From Sanderia malayensis (taxonomy: Eukaryota; Cnidaria; Scyphozoa; Semaeostomeae; Pelagiidae): 64,000 nt of DNA. The notes beneath the pieces were generated by a model that saw only the letters and a program-made list of their open reading frames with translations, made no database searches and was not told the DNA's origin. Positions 23,906 through 32,622 of this stretch are shown piece by piece; the first letter of the stretch is position 1, and the number at the start of each line of letters is the position of its first letter. The stretch spans positions 1 through 64,000 of the forward strand of contig RQOL01000425.1 of NCBI GenBank assembly GCA_013076295.1. The letters are read 5' to 3'. A program made the translations under genes and the position numbers.

Positions 23906-25878
23906 GCGAGCTAACCCATGGTATGTGGGGTTGAATGGGGCATGAGCGTAAGGGAATGCACCGCACGAAGTGCGCCAACAACAGGCGAGCGCAGCGAGCT
24001 TACCCACTGTAGATGGGGTTGAATGGGACATGAGCGTAAGCGAATGCAGCGCACGAAGTGCGCCAACAACAGGTAAGCGCAGCGAGCTAACCCATGGTAT
24101 GTGGGGTTGAAAGGGGCATGAGCATAAGTGAATGCAGCGCACGAAGTGTGCCAACTTTAGGAGAGCGCAGCGAGCTAACCCATTGTAAGTGGGGTTGAAA
24201 GAGGCATGAGCGTGAGCAAATGCAGCGCACGAAGTGGGCCAACCACAGGCGAGCGTAGCGAGCTAACCCATGGTATGTGGGGTTGAAAGAGGCATGAGCG
24301 TAAGCCATTGCAGCGCATGAAGTGCGCCAACCACAGGCGAGCGGAGTGAGTTTACCCACTGTAGGTGGGGTTGAATGGGGCATGAGTGCAAGCGAATGCA
24401 CGCACGAAGTGGCCAACAGGCGAGGCAGCGAGCTTACCCATTGTAGTTGGGGTTGAATGGGCATGAGCGTAAGCGAACGCAGGCACAAGTGCGCCAACTT
24501 AGGAGAGCAGAGCAGCTACCACTGTAGGGCGTGAAGGGCATGGGTGAGCGAATGCAGCCACGAGTGCCATCACAGGCAGCGAGCTAACCATGGTAGTGGG
24601 TTGAATGGGGCATGAGTGCAAGCGAATGCACCGCACGAAGTGTGCCAACAAGACGCGAGCGCAGCGAGCTTACCCATTGTAGTTGGGGTTGAATGGGGCA
24701 TGAGCGTAAGCCAACGCAGCGCACGAAGTGCGCCAACTTTAGGAGAGCGCAGCAAGCTAACCCATTGTAAGTGGGGTTGAAAGAGGCATGAGCGTGAGCA
24801 AATGCAGCGCACGCAGTGGGCCAACCACAGGCGAGTGTAGCGAGCTAACCCATGGTATGTGGGGTTGAAAGGGGCATGAGCGTAAGCCATTGCAGCGCTT
24901 GAAGTGCGCCAACCACAGGCGAGCGGAGTGAGTTTACCCACTGTAGGTGGGGTTGAATGGGGCATGAGTGTAAGCGAATGCAGCGCGCGAATTGCGCCCA
25001 CAACAGGCGAGCGAAGTGAGCTTACCCACTGTAGGTGGGGTTGAAAGGGGCATGAGCGTGAGCGAATGCAGCACACGAAGTGCGCCATCCACAGGCGAGC
25101 GCAGCGAGCTAACCCATGGTACGTGGGGTTGAATGGGGCATGAGTGCAAGCGAATGCACCGCACGAAGTGCGCCAACAACAGGCGAGTGCAGCGAGCTTA
25201 CCCATTGTAGTTGGGGTTGAATGGGGCATGAGCGTAAGCGAACGCAGTGCACGAAATGCGCCAACCACAGGCAAGCGCAGCGAGCTTACCCATTGTAAGT
25301 GGGGTTGAAAGAGGCATGAGCGTGAGCAAATGCAGCGCACGAAGTGGGCCAACCACAGGCGAGTGTAGCGAGCTAACCCATGGTATGTGTGGTTGAAAGG
25401 GGCATGAGCGTAAGCCATTGCAGCGCATGAAGTGCGCCAACCACAGGCGAGCGGAGTGAGTTTACCCACTGTAGGTGGGGTTGAATGGGGCATGAGTGTA
25501 AGCGAATGCAGCGCGCGAATTACACCCACAACAGGGGAGCGAAGCGAGCTTACCCACTGTAGGTGGGGTTGAAAGGGGCATGAGCGTGAGCGAATGCAGC
25601 ACACGAAGTGCGCCATCCACAGGCGAGCGCAGCGAGCTAACCCATGGTACGTGGGGTTGAATGGGGCATGAGTAAAAGCGAATGCAGCGCACGAAGTGCG
25701 CCAACAACAGGCGAGTGCAGCGAGCTACCATGTAGTGGGGTTGAATGGGGGATGAGCGTAAGCGAACGCAGTGCACGAATGCGCCAACACAGGCAAGCGC
25801 AGCGAGCTTACCCATGGTATGTGGGCTGGAAAGGGGCATGAGCGTAAGCGAACGCAGCGCACGAAGTGCGCCAACCAC
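23906..25878 (+). repeat. 88-bp GC-rich tandem array (~22 units)
   Basis: The unit runs CATGAGCGTAAGCGAATGC, then AGCGCACGAAGTGCGCC, then AACAACAGGCGAGCGCAGCG, then AGCTTACCCACTGTAGGTGG and GGTTGAATGGGG. Spacing measured between 23941 and 24029 is 88 bp. Variants alternate (CCATGGTATGTGG, CCATTGTAAGTGG, CCACTGTAGGTGG) in a recurring order, so a higher-order period exists. The reverse complement matches the G modules of the first 16 kb. The region 24400-24600 is full of single-base losses. Minus-strand open frames of up to 348 codons are a repeat by-product. Confidence 0.9.
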
Positions 25879-25946
25879 ATAAAGTTTTTTTCACTTGTCC
25901 CCCTCTGGAAAGCGAGTGTACACGAGTGCCCGCGGCTAGTCTTTTA

Positions 25947-26610
25947 CTAACGTGTAGCATTAAATCCTATTTTCAGCATTTTTTGTTTGAATATGATCAT
26001 TGGAGCTTCACGTGGAAAGATGTTCGTTCTAAATCGCACATTTTCAGCAGTGGATTGGGTGAAATCACAAAGTAAATATCCATATAATCTAGCAGTGGCG
26101 TCATTGTAGATATTAATAAATGTTTTTGGGGAAGATGGCATAATTTGCTGTGCAAGAAATCTGATTTGACTTTTATCTCTTGTATTTTTAAATACAACTT
26201 GATATTGTGTGTTTAGAGAAAGATTTCTCATTTCGCTACCTCTTGGAAATGAATTCTGCATCATTACAATTACGTTTATGTTAAGGTGAGACCTACCCTT
26301 TGTAAACAACTTCCAAGGTCTTTAAAGTTTGCTATTTCGTGCATTAGATCATCAACAACGATGGTTATCCTTTTCTTTGATTTTGCGATTTCCTCATACA
26401 AGTTTTCAGGTAAGTCAACAATAAATCTGCAATTACCTGGAAAAGTCTTGTCTATTGTCCCCATTGTCGACGATAGTTCTAAAGTTTTGCAGTAGGTTTT
26501 CCACCCAAGTCGTCTTACCACTTCCACTAACACCAGATAATATTAGAGAAAAGGCGCTTTGAATCTCAGATCATAAGTCTTTTTTATAACACATTTCAAC
26601 TAACATCATA
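25947..26610 (-). pseudogene. P-loop ATPase of a mobile element, frameshifted
   Basis: Three minus-strand pieces in different frames make up one protein. About 26605-26460 has FSLILSGVSGSGKTTW, a Walker A motif. About 26500-26280 has KRITIVVDDLMHEI, a Walker B-like strand. 26309-25947 has VIVMMQNSFPRG, YQVVFKNTRDKSQ and NIYNDATARLYGYLL. Proteins with this motif order are common in cnidarian and other invertebrate mobile elements and resemble DNA-packaging type ATPases of polinton-like elements; that assignment is inference. At least two frameshifts make it non-functional. It ends 8 bp from the end of Helitron-like copy B. Its likely partner is the minus-strand gene at 30465-31134, now separated by the LINE. 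Confidence 0.6.
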
Positions 26611-26683
26611 CTCCTTATATAACAACTTGGATGGAAGTTTTACAATAAATTAAACATTGGAATTTGTGACGTTCTTATAACGT

Positions 26684-26848
26684 TCAAGGGAATGCTGTTT
26701 CACATACTCTCAAAACCATCTTACTCAGAGTTTGTAATAAGTATCTTGATCTTTCTAGAGATTCTCCACTCAGCATTTCATTGTATAATCTTTCATGCTG
26801 ATCATTGTGATCGGAATGTTGTTTATGTTCATTCAATTCTTCAAGCAT
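26684..26848 (-). CDS. Short ORF, 54 codons, upstream of the ATPase; possibly a remnant
   Basis: A minus-strand ATG at 26848 opens a 54-codon frame (MLEELNEHKQHSDHN...) that is highly charged and likely helical or coiled-coil, ending at TGA (26684). I do not recognise it. Its position just upstream of the ATPase pieces and downstream of the PC4-like fragment suggests it is part of the same dead element, perhaps cut by the LINE insertion. It may be a chance frame. Confidence 0.3.
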   Translation of the reverse strand: MLEELNEHKQHSDHNDQHERLYNEMLSGESLERSRYLLQTLSKMVLRVCETAFP

Positions 26849-26954
26849 TGCTTTTTGAATGATTCCTTCCCCTCAGTAAACATGTTTGTATTTGCATAAT
26901 CAATGATTATGCATAATCAATGCATAATCATAATCCCCTCTTTGCAATGCGTGA

Positions 26955-29900
26955 ATGGCGGTCGCACTGAATCTTGCTCTTACGATTTTCATCATTACAA
27001 GCGCAAAGAAGCCATCATTCCCATCCGCCGGCTCGTTCTGCTTTGCTCAAAACCATCATGAAGCAATTGATGAAAAGGATTCAAGAACATGTGCAACGTT
27101 ATGGATATATAAACTGGAGAAAGGTTTCTATTTAGGCCAACACCCAAATTGCCGTGCTGCTTTCAGAATTCTTCTGCTCCTCGCGGGTGACATCGAAACC
27201 TGCCCCGGCCCGTCTTTAAAATGCAACATGTGCAATAAAACAGTTCGTAAAAATCAGACTTCAGCAACCTGTTTTGGCTGTAAAGACAAGTTTCATTTAA
27301 GATGTGCTATTGATATATTGGAAGACGGCTGCGAACGATTGTATTGCAAAGATTGTTTACCAGCCGACACAGAAACCCAAACACAGTTTGATGATACCCG
27401 GCCAGTATTCGATAACTTAAATGAATTCCTGAAAACAAGAGGCTTAAAACTGTTCCATCAAAATTTAAATGGGCTGTTGCGAAAAATCGATCACGTAAAA
27501 ATTTTGTTGCAAGAAACTTACGGAAACATCGATATTTTGGGTATTAGTGAGACTCACCTGCATGCTGACATCAGGACAGAAAAGGTTTTTATTGATGGAT
27601 ATGTGTACATTCGAAAAGATCGTGATCATGGACCCAGTGGGGGCGTTGGCTGCTATGTAAGGAAAGGTATTGAGCTCAAACTCAGAAAGGATCTGGAGGT
27701 AGCTGGACTAGAAGCAATGTGGATTGAACTGCTTGTACGAAATTCTCGACCAACTTTTGTTTGCATTTTGTATAGACCACCCGATAGTTCAAAATATCTG
27801 GATCCTTGCTTTGACCAAAAATTTAGTGAGATGCTAAACACGGCTTTGAGTGAAAACAAGGAAACGATTGTCTTAGGTGATATCAACTGTGACTATTTAC
27901 AACAAAAAAAACGGCATCAAGTCAAGAGCACCCTGGAGATGCATGGATTAAAACAAATAATGCAGAATGCAACACGTGTCACAAAAAAAACATCTACATT
28001 GATTGATATCATAGCAACCACTCACGGACATAATCTTGTAAAGCAAATCACAGTGGCAAGTTCCATCAGTGATCATGACCTCACAGGAGTGATTGTGAAA
28101 AAGAATTGTCAAAAATTCAAACTGAGAAAGATTTTCACACGTAATTATGCAAAATACAATGAAGCTAGCTTCAAGGAAGATATCAAGAGTTTCCCATGGG
28201 AGCAGGTTTATGCTGAACGGAATATTAATATGGCCTGGAATAAATTCAAACAATTCCTAAAGATTGCAGTTGACAAACACGTACCTATTGTTGAAAGGAA
28301 AATTAGGGGCAGAGAATGTTCATGGCTTTCTCATGATATCAAATTGAAAATGAAGGAAAGAGACTATCATTTGAAAAAAGCGCGGCGTACAGGTAAAGAA
28401 GCTGATTGGACTGTATATCGCCACTTTAGAAACGCGGTAACGAGGCTGATAAGAAAAAGCAAGGCTACTCACACTAGAGCTCTCTTTAGAGAAAGTATCA
28501 ACAAGCCGAAAGATTTTTGGAAACAGCTAAAAAAATGTTACCCTGTGAAAGACTCGAGGTCACAGCAAGCCAAAGTCTTCAAAGTCAATAACAAGGAAAT
28601 AAGTGATAAAAAAACAATCACAAACGAATTCTGCAAGTTCTTTACTGCTATCGGGAAGAATTTGCAAAGTAAAATTCCGTCTTTATCAGACATAGTATGG
28701 AAAGCTCAAGACCACTCAGAGCTGTACGAAAAGATGAACCCGAGTAATGAATCCTTCCAATTTACAGCTACAAGTCCTTGTGAAGTATTAGCGGTCATAA
28801 AGAGAATGAAAAGAAAGGTATCGGAAGGATATGACGAGATACCAGCATCCCTTGTCATTGATGGGGCGGAGGAGCTTGCTGTGCCCCTATCATACTTGAT
28901 AAACCAGTGCTTAGCTCATTCAGTTTTTCCGACAGCAGAAAAATGTGCCAAAATAACTCCTGTACACAAATCTGATGAAAAAATGGTAATGGACAATTAT
29001 CGTCCCATCTCAGTCTTGCCAATTCTATCAAAGGTCTTTGAGAGAATCGTCCATAACCAACTCTACACATATCTTGAAAAAAACAATCTCCTCACAGACT
29101 GTCAATTTGGTTTTCGACGAAAATCATCAACTGAGCATGCAGTCACATATTTTTCTGACTTTATAAAGACCAGCATGGATAAAGGTAAACTAACTGGAGC
29201 AGTTTTCGTCGACTTAAGAAAAGCGTTTGATACAATAGATCATGCAACATTGATAGCTAAATTGCAAATATATGGAGTACACGGAAAAGAACTTACGTGG
29301 TTTGAAAGTTATCTGTTCAACAGGCAACAGTTTGTATCTTTTCAAGGTATATGTTCTGAAAAAGAGCCCATCAGATGTGGAGTTCCACAAGGATCTATTT
29401 TGGGTCCGTTGCTATTTACAATAGTGATAAATGATATCACTGAACAAGTTAAAGAGTGTCAAATTTTGCTCTATGCAGATGATACGGTTATGTTCACATC
29501 CGACAAAGACAGCAAAAGGATCGAGGACACGTTGAACAATGAATTTAATAACGTCGCAACATGGTTCACAAATAACAATCTTGTTCTTAACTTGAAAAAA
29601 ACAAAAACAGAATTTGTATTATTCGGAACACACCAAAAAATTGCGAAGTCTGAGAAAATAAGCATCTTATTGAAAGAAGAGACGATCAGTGAATCAGAGA
29701 TGTACGAATATCTAGGTGTTACCATGGACAAACACTTGACAATGAAAGTGCACCTCGAAAAGACCTACAAGAAAGTTTTGTCAAGAACAACATTGCTCGC
29801 CCGTATACGACATAACATCAGTCCATGGGTAGCAGAAACAATCTACAAAGTAATGATTTTGCCACAAATGTTGTACTGCAGTAATATCATGCTTGGTATG

Positions 29901-30281
29901 TCAAATACACACAAAATGCAGTTCGAAAGAATCCGGATTCGAGTGTTAGGTTTAATCAATGGACAGAGCCAAATAGTGATATTACCAACTGTAAATCATG
30001 CGCGAAATAAGAGATGCCTAATCGAGGTGTTCAAATGCCAAAATGGACTGGCACCCCGGCGATTCGACGACTATTTCACGAAAATTGAACATCACAAGGA
30101 AACACGTGGGAACAACAAAAATCTTTTGCTTCCGAATGTTCGCACAGAGGCTGGACGGAAGTCATTCCTGTTCCAGGGGTCCAAGTTATACAACAAGCTA
30201 CCAGATTCGATGAAACAAGAAAAGTCTGTAATGAATTTCAAGAGACAATGCGACCAGCTAGATAGTGGATTCAACTCTTAA
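26955..30281 (+). CDS. Non-LTR retrotransposon (CR1/L2-like) PHD-endonuclease-reverse transcriptase, intact ORF
   Basis: This intact 1108-codon frame encodes the LINE polymerase that nicks target DNA and copies its own RNA. Domains in order: residues 73-86 LLLLAGDIETCPGP, resembling a 2A-like recoding motif with the Asn replaced by Cys83; residues 90-134 a PHD-type zinc finger (CNMC...CFGC...H..C...C..C); residues ~165-385 an AP-type endonuclease (N170, E199 in GISETH, D309/N311 in GDIN, S372-D373-H374); residues ~620-900 the reverse transcriptase (D753 in FVDLRKAFDTIDH, CGVPQGSILGPLL, YADD at 840-843, LNLKKTKTEF, EYLGVT). The C-terminal tail has LFQGSKLYNKLPDSM. No separate ORF1 was seen upstream. 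The start ATG is the first in frame, although a later Met is possible. An intact ORF suggests recent activity. Confidence 0.9.
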   Translation: MAVALNLALTIFIITSAKKPSFPSAGSFCFAQNHHEAIDEKDSRTCATLWIYKLEKGFYLGQHPNCRAAFRILLLLAGDIETCPGPSLKCNMCNKTVRKNQTSATCFGCKDKFHLRCAIDILEDGCERLYCKDCLPADTETQTQFDDTRPVFDNLNEFLKTRGLKLFHQNLNGLLRKIDHVKILLQETYGNIDILGISETHLHADIRTEKVFIDGYVYIRKDRDHGPSGGVGCYVRKGIELKLRKDLEVAGLEAMWIELLVRNSRPTFVCILYRPPDSSKYLDPCFDQKFSEMLNTALSENKETIVLGDINCDYLQQKKRHQVKSTLEMHGLKQIMQNATRVTKKTSTLIDIIATTHGHNLVKQITVASSISDHDLTGVIVKKNCQKFKLRKIFTRNYAKYNEASFKEDIKSFPWEQVYAERNINMAWNKFKQFLKIAVDKHVPIVERKIRGRECSWLSHDIKLKMKERDYHLKKARRTGKEADWTVYRHFRNAVTRLIRKSKATHTRALFRESINKPKDFWKQLKKCYPVKDSRSQQAKVFKVNNKEISDKKTITNEFCKFFTAIGKNLQSKIPSLSDIVWKAQDHSELYEKMNPSNESFQFTATSPCEVLAVIKRMKRKVSEGYDEIPASLVIDGAEELAVPLSYLINQCLAHSVFPTAEKCAKITPVHKSDEKMVMDNYRPISVLPILSKVFERIVHNQLYTYLEKNNLLTDCQFGFRRKSSTEHAVTYFSDFIKTSMDKGKLTGAVFVDLRKAFDTIDHATLIAKLQIYGVHGKELTWFESYLFNRQQFVSFQGICSEKEPIRCGVPQGSILGPLLFTIVINDITEQVKECQILLYADDTVMFTSDKDSKRIEDTLNNEFNNVATWFTNNNLVLNLKKTKTEFVLFGTHQKIAKSEKISILLKEETISESEMYEYLGVTMDKHLTMKVHLEKTYKKVLSRTTLLARIRHNISPWVAETIYKVMILPQMLYCSNIMLGMSNTHKMQFERIRIRVLGLINGQSQIVILPTVNHARNKRCLIEVFKCQNGLAPRRFDDYFTKIEHHKETRGNNKNLLLPNVRTEAGRKSFLFQGSKLYNKLPDSMKQEKSVMNFKRQCDQLDSGFNS

Positions 30282-30462
30282 ATATCTATTCAAAGTTTTT
30301 TTTTTGTTTTTTTTTTAAATATGATCCTGTAATTTAATATCTTTTAATTTCTTTAACTTTTAATTTTAACAGGACCTTGACTGATAGCAGCTTCTTGGCA
30401 AGCTGACCAAGTTTTTATCCTGTATAAATATTGATTATTATTATTATTATTGTTATTATTAA
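30282..30462 (+). repeat. LINE 3' UTR with hairpin and (TTA)n tail
   Basis: A T-rich UTR is followed by an inverted repeat, ACAGGA (30369) with TCCTGT (30418), enclosing CTTGG...CCAAG. It then ends TGTATAAATATTGA plus a TTATTA/TTG run to about 30462. A 3' stem-loop and short tandem tail are usual for CR1/L2-clade elements. Sequence after 30462 belongs to the interrupted minus-strand gene. Confidence 0.7.
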
Positions 30463-30464
30463 TG

Positions 30465-31134
30465 TGAAATGTTATGTGCTTCAATGCATTTGTTGCCATA
30501 CAGTCTCCACTATGTTCAATATGAGGATCAATAATAGATTTGAAACACTTCTTACAATACTCCTTTGCTTTTCTTGAAATGTAAGTCAGGAGGGTTGCTG
30601 AATGTGCTTCTTGAATCTTATCATTTGGTAGTTGTTCAATTGATAACTTCATGTTAGAAGGTCTTTTACTTTTAGATGATTTCACTACTGATTCATCATC
30701 ACCCTTCCGTTTGGCTGATTTAACTGCTAACTCGCCACTGGGTAGATCGTCACAATCATCCTTCCTTTTAGGTGTGTCTTCAACATCATAAAGTAGCAAA
30801 TTGAGCAGTGCCTTTATCATTTCTTCATTGAGATTAACTCCAATCTTACTTGGTTTCTCAACTTTCCACCTTCTCACACTCAGACAAAATTGTTGTGGTT
30901 TATCTCCGTTTTGTTGAATGTAAATGTCCATCTTAGCCATACCATCACCAACAACATCTGGACGACCTTTTAACACTTCTGTGTATAGTGATGGAAACTT
31001 TGCTGTTACTCTAGCATATTGCTTAGATATAACATTGACCTTCATTGATTCTAGTAAACTCTTTGAATCCTTGCCTTCAATTTCAATCTGTCCATCTTCA
31101 CTCACAGCAAGATGATCTTTGATTATGGATAACT
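30465..31134 (-). CDS. PC4-like (p15 coactivator fold) protein, partial, cut by the LINE
   Basis: A minus-strand frame opens after TAG at about 31135 (LSIIKDHLAVSEDGQ...) with no ATG. It may start at a splice acceptor (cgttag) or at a lost start. A central segment, FCLSVRRWKVEKPSKIGVNL followed by NEEMIKALLNLL, resembles the PC4 (transcriptional coactivator p15) C-terminal ssDNA-binding fold. A Lys/Ser-rich linker (KSAKRKGDDESVVKSSKSKR) and a Cys/His segment (CKKCF...HIEHSGDC) follow. The frame then runs into the LINE tail at 30462, and residues beyond HITFHI are antisense LINE. I infer that it belonged to the same mobile element as the ATPase at 25947-26610. The PC4 call is weak. Confidence 0.45.
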
Positions 31135-31366
31135 AACGCTTCAGAATAATTTCTAAAAATCGTATGCTCTTTGCGAAAACCTTTTCTTTATTATTCTGTT
31201 GGGTGCAGTTGCCCCTGTCGTCCTCCGCATTTCCGCATTATTATACTCGTTCTTTTGATCTAATATACCATTTGTTTGTAGTCTTTATCAGATATAGTCA
31301 CCATTTAAGTAATCTCTGTTTCACGAGTATCTTACGGCAACGTTACTACATTCGAATTAAACCAAA

Positions 31367-32086
31367 ATGGACTCTGCACAAGGAAAATCGGCGACATTTG
31401 ATGGCACAGGGGACGTTCGTTCATTCATCGCAAAAGTAGAGCCTTATTCGTCATTGAAGAGTTACACTGGAGAGAAATGTGCCCAAGCCTAAGCAAGTAA
31501 GTTGGAGGGCCCTGCTTTTGATGTTTATTTATGATCGCAAGGATGCCAGCAAAATTACAGCTGAGTTATTAAAAGAATTTGAACGCGGCAGACGTAACAG
31601 AGAAGAAGCCCTCAGCGAGCTTTTGGAACGTAAGAGAGAAATAGGCGAGTCTACACAAAATTTTGCCTACAAAATCTTAGAGCTCGTGAAGTTGGCTTAT
31701 CCAACATTTGCACGGAGAACCCAAGAAACCATCGCAAGAGATTATTTTGTCAAGGGATTACATGTCGACATGCAAGTGGCGCGGTAAGAATGGGACGCGG
31801 TAATAATTTTCGTAGATTTCAGCCCCCAAAACCCCCAGGAAACCTCCGTTGTCGAACCTGCCAAAGTAACGAGCACCACTATAGGGCCTGCCCAATGCGA
31901 TTTTGTCAAGCCTGCGGTAAAGGTAGCCACGACGCTTGGGATTCCAGCTGTGAAAACTATCAATGACTACACGAACCCAAACAAAACCAAGACAAGAACC
32001 AAAATGTAAACATTTGTGAAGATGACAGTAAAGTTACTACCGTCATTTTGAAAGCAGAATTGAATGGGCAGTTGAATAATGTGTTA
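31367..32086 (+). pseudogene. LTR-retrotransposon Gag with CCHC zinc knuckle, decayed
   Basis: The ATG at 31367 opens MDSAQGKSATFDGTGDV..., with a TAA at about 31491 and then KLEGPAFDVYL. A frameshift near 31530 leads to DRKDASKITAELLKEFERG, EEALSELLERKR and YFVKGLHVDMQ, ending at a stop at 31785-31787. The nucleocapsid part follows in another frame: CRTCQSNEHHYRAC is a canonical CCHC knuckle (C-x2-C-x4-H-x4-C), with a second, looser CQACGKGSHDAWDSSC. Then VTTVILKAELNGQLNNVLL begins what would be the protease region and stops at 32086, where a repeat unit starts. The layout is Ty3-like Gag. Protease, RT, RNase H and integrase are absent. The 31140-31366 segment may be LTR/5' leader but has no recognisable ends. 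Confidence 0.7.
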
Positions 32087-32198
32087 TTAATACTCACCTG
32101 TCTCAGGAAGTGGGCGTTCGTGCGTTAGCCCTTGAACTGCCTGAGCAAAACCTAGCCTTAAGGTCGGTGGGTGCCCAGGAAAACACTTTTCCCGCCAA
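32087..32198. repeat. 111-bp direct repeat, copy 1 (U1-like 11-mer on +, perfect splice donor on -)
   Basis: The repeat begins TTAATACTCACCTGTCTCAGG and ends AACACTTTTCCCGCCA. It returns at 32512 with a few substitutions. On the plus strand CTCAGG pairs with CCTGAG around a GGGC...GCCC inner stem. On the minus strand the end reads CCTGAGACAG|GTGAGT, a consensus 5' splice site. It truncates the gag remnant. I cannot name the element. Confidence 0.6.
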
Positions 32199-32511
32199 CG
32201 CACCTGTCACCGCAGCAAAAAACTGCGGGATAAAGAAGGAAAAAGAAGAGAGAAGGGGGGAGTCGAAGAGAAGAAGAATGTAAAAAAAAGAGAGGGAGGG
32301 AAAACCAGGGTGGAGACGAAATTGTCCGCTGTGATTTTCAGGCGTGCAAACTGATCTGAATAAATCTCAAGGGATCTAGCAAGTTAGATAGCATGGTGTG
32401 ACCCGCTGTTACCTCGTGATAGTGCAAGCAGACGAACTACCACCCTCCCCAGTAGCAGTGACACTTCGCCCAGGTGGTATTAACTGCGGTTAAATCAGGT
32501 CTAACCCATAT
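32199..32511. other. Spacer between direct repeats; purine-rich, no gene
   Basis: A purine-rich tract (about 32225-32310, GGATAAAGAAGGAAAAAGAA style) is followed by mixed sequence (agcatggtgtgacccgctg, cagtgacacttcgcccagg). I found no ORF of note, RNA gene or known repeat here. Confidence 0.6.
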
Positions 32512-32622
32512 TTAATACTCACCTGTCTCAGGAAGTGGGCCTTCGTGCGATAGCCCTTGAACTGCCTGAGCAAAACCTAGCCTTAAGGTCGTGATTGCCC
32601 AGGAAAACACTTTTCCCGCCAA
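32512..32622. repeat. 111-bp direct repeat, copy 2
   Basis: This is the second copy of the unit at 32087. It shares the same stem-forming CTCAGG/CCTGAG arms and CCTTAAGG palindrome, with GGGCCTTCGTGCGATAGCCC in the loop region where copy 1 has GTTCGTGCGTTA. The start, TTTAATACTCACC, is preserved. The 32623-32811 stretch that follows is purine-rich and shows nothing recognisable. Confidence 0.6.

Larger units (their letters stand above)
17435..25939 (+). mobile_element. Helitron/Helentron-like element, copy B, with expanded 3' array and nested transposon
   Basis: The second copy starts TCTGCGAAGGTCACGTG at 17435 (again after T) and is ~85-90% similar to copy A by eye through about 18230. It then enters GC-rich repeat units, is interrupted by a ~5.5 kb inverted-repeat transposon (about 18349-23905), resumes as an 88-bp tandem array, and ends AAGTTTTTTTCACTTG...CGCGGCTAG at 25939 followed by T. 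The last 60 bp match the 3' end of copy A (aagtttttttcacttgcccc...ggctag). Removing the nested transposon and array growth would leave a ~1 kb element like copy A. Confidence 0.5.

Noticed and set aside
24570..25616. 348-codon minus-strand frame in the 88-bp array
   Set aside because: It follows the tandem array and shifts frame between units (88 is not a multiple of 3), with no domain.
23906..25878. CRISPR-like array
   Set aside because: There are no unique spacers between repeats; the whole 88-bp unit repeats, and the genome is eukaryotic.
30353..30464. Poly-Asn and following residues at the end of the PC4-like frame
   Set aside because: They are antisense translation of the LINE (TTA)n tail and 3' UTR, so they are not part of the original protein.
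32087..32198. Genuine U1 snRNA gene
   Set aside because: Only the first 11 bases resemble U1; the stem I loop, Sm site and remaining stems are absent.
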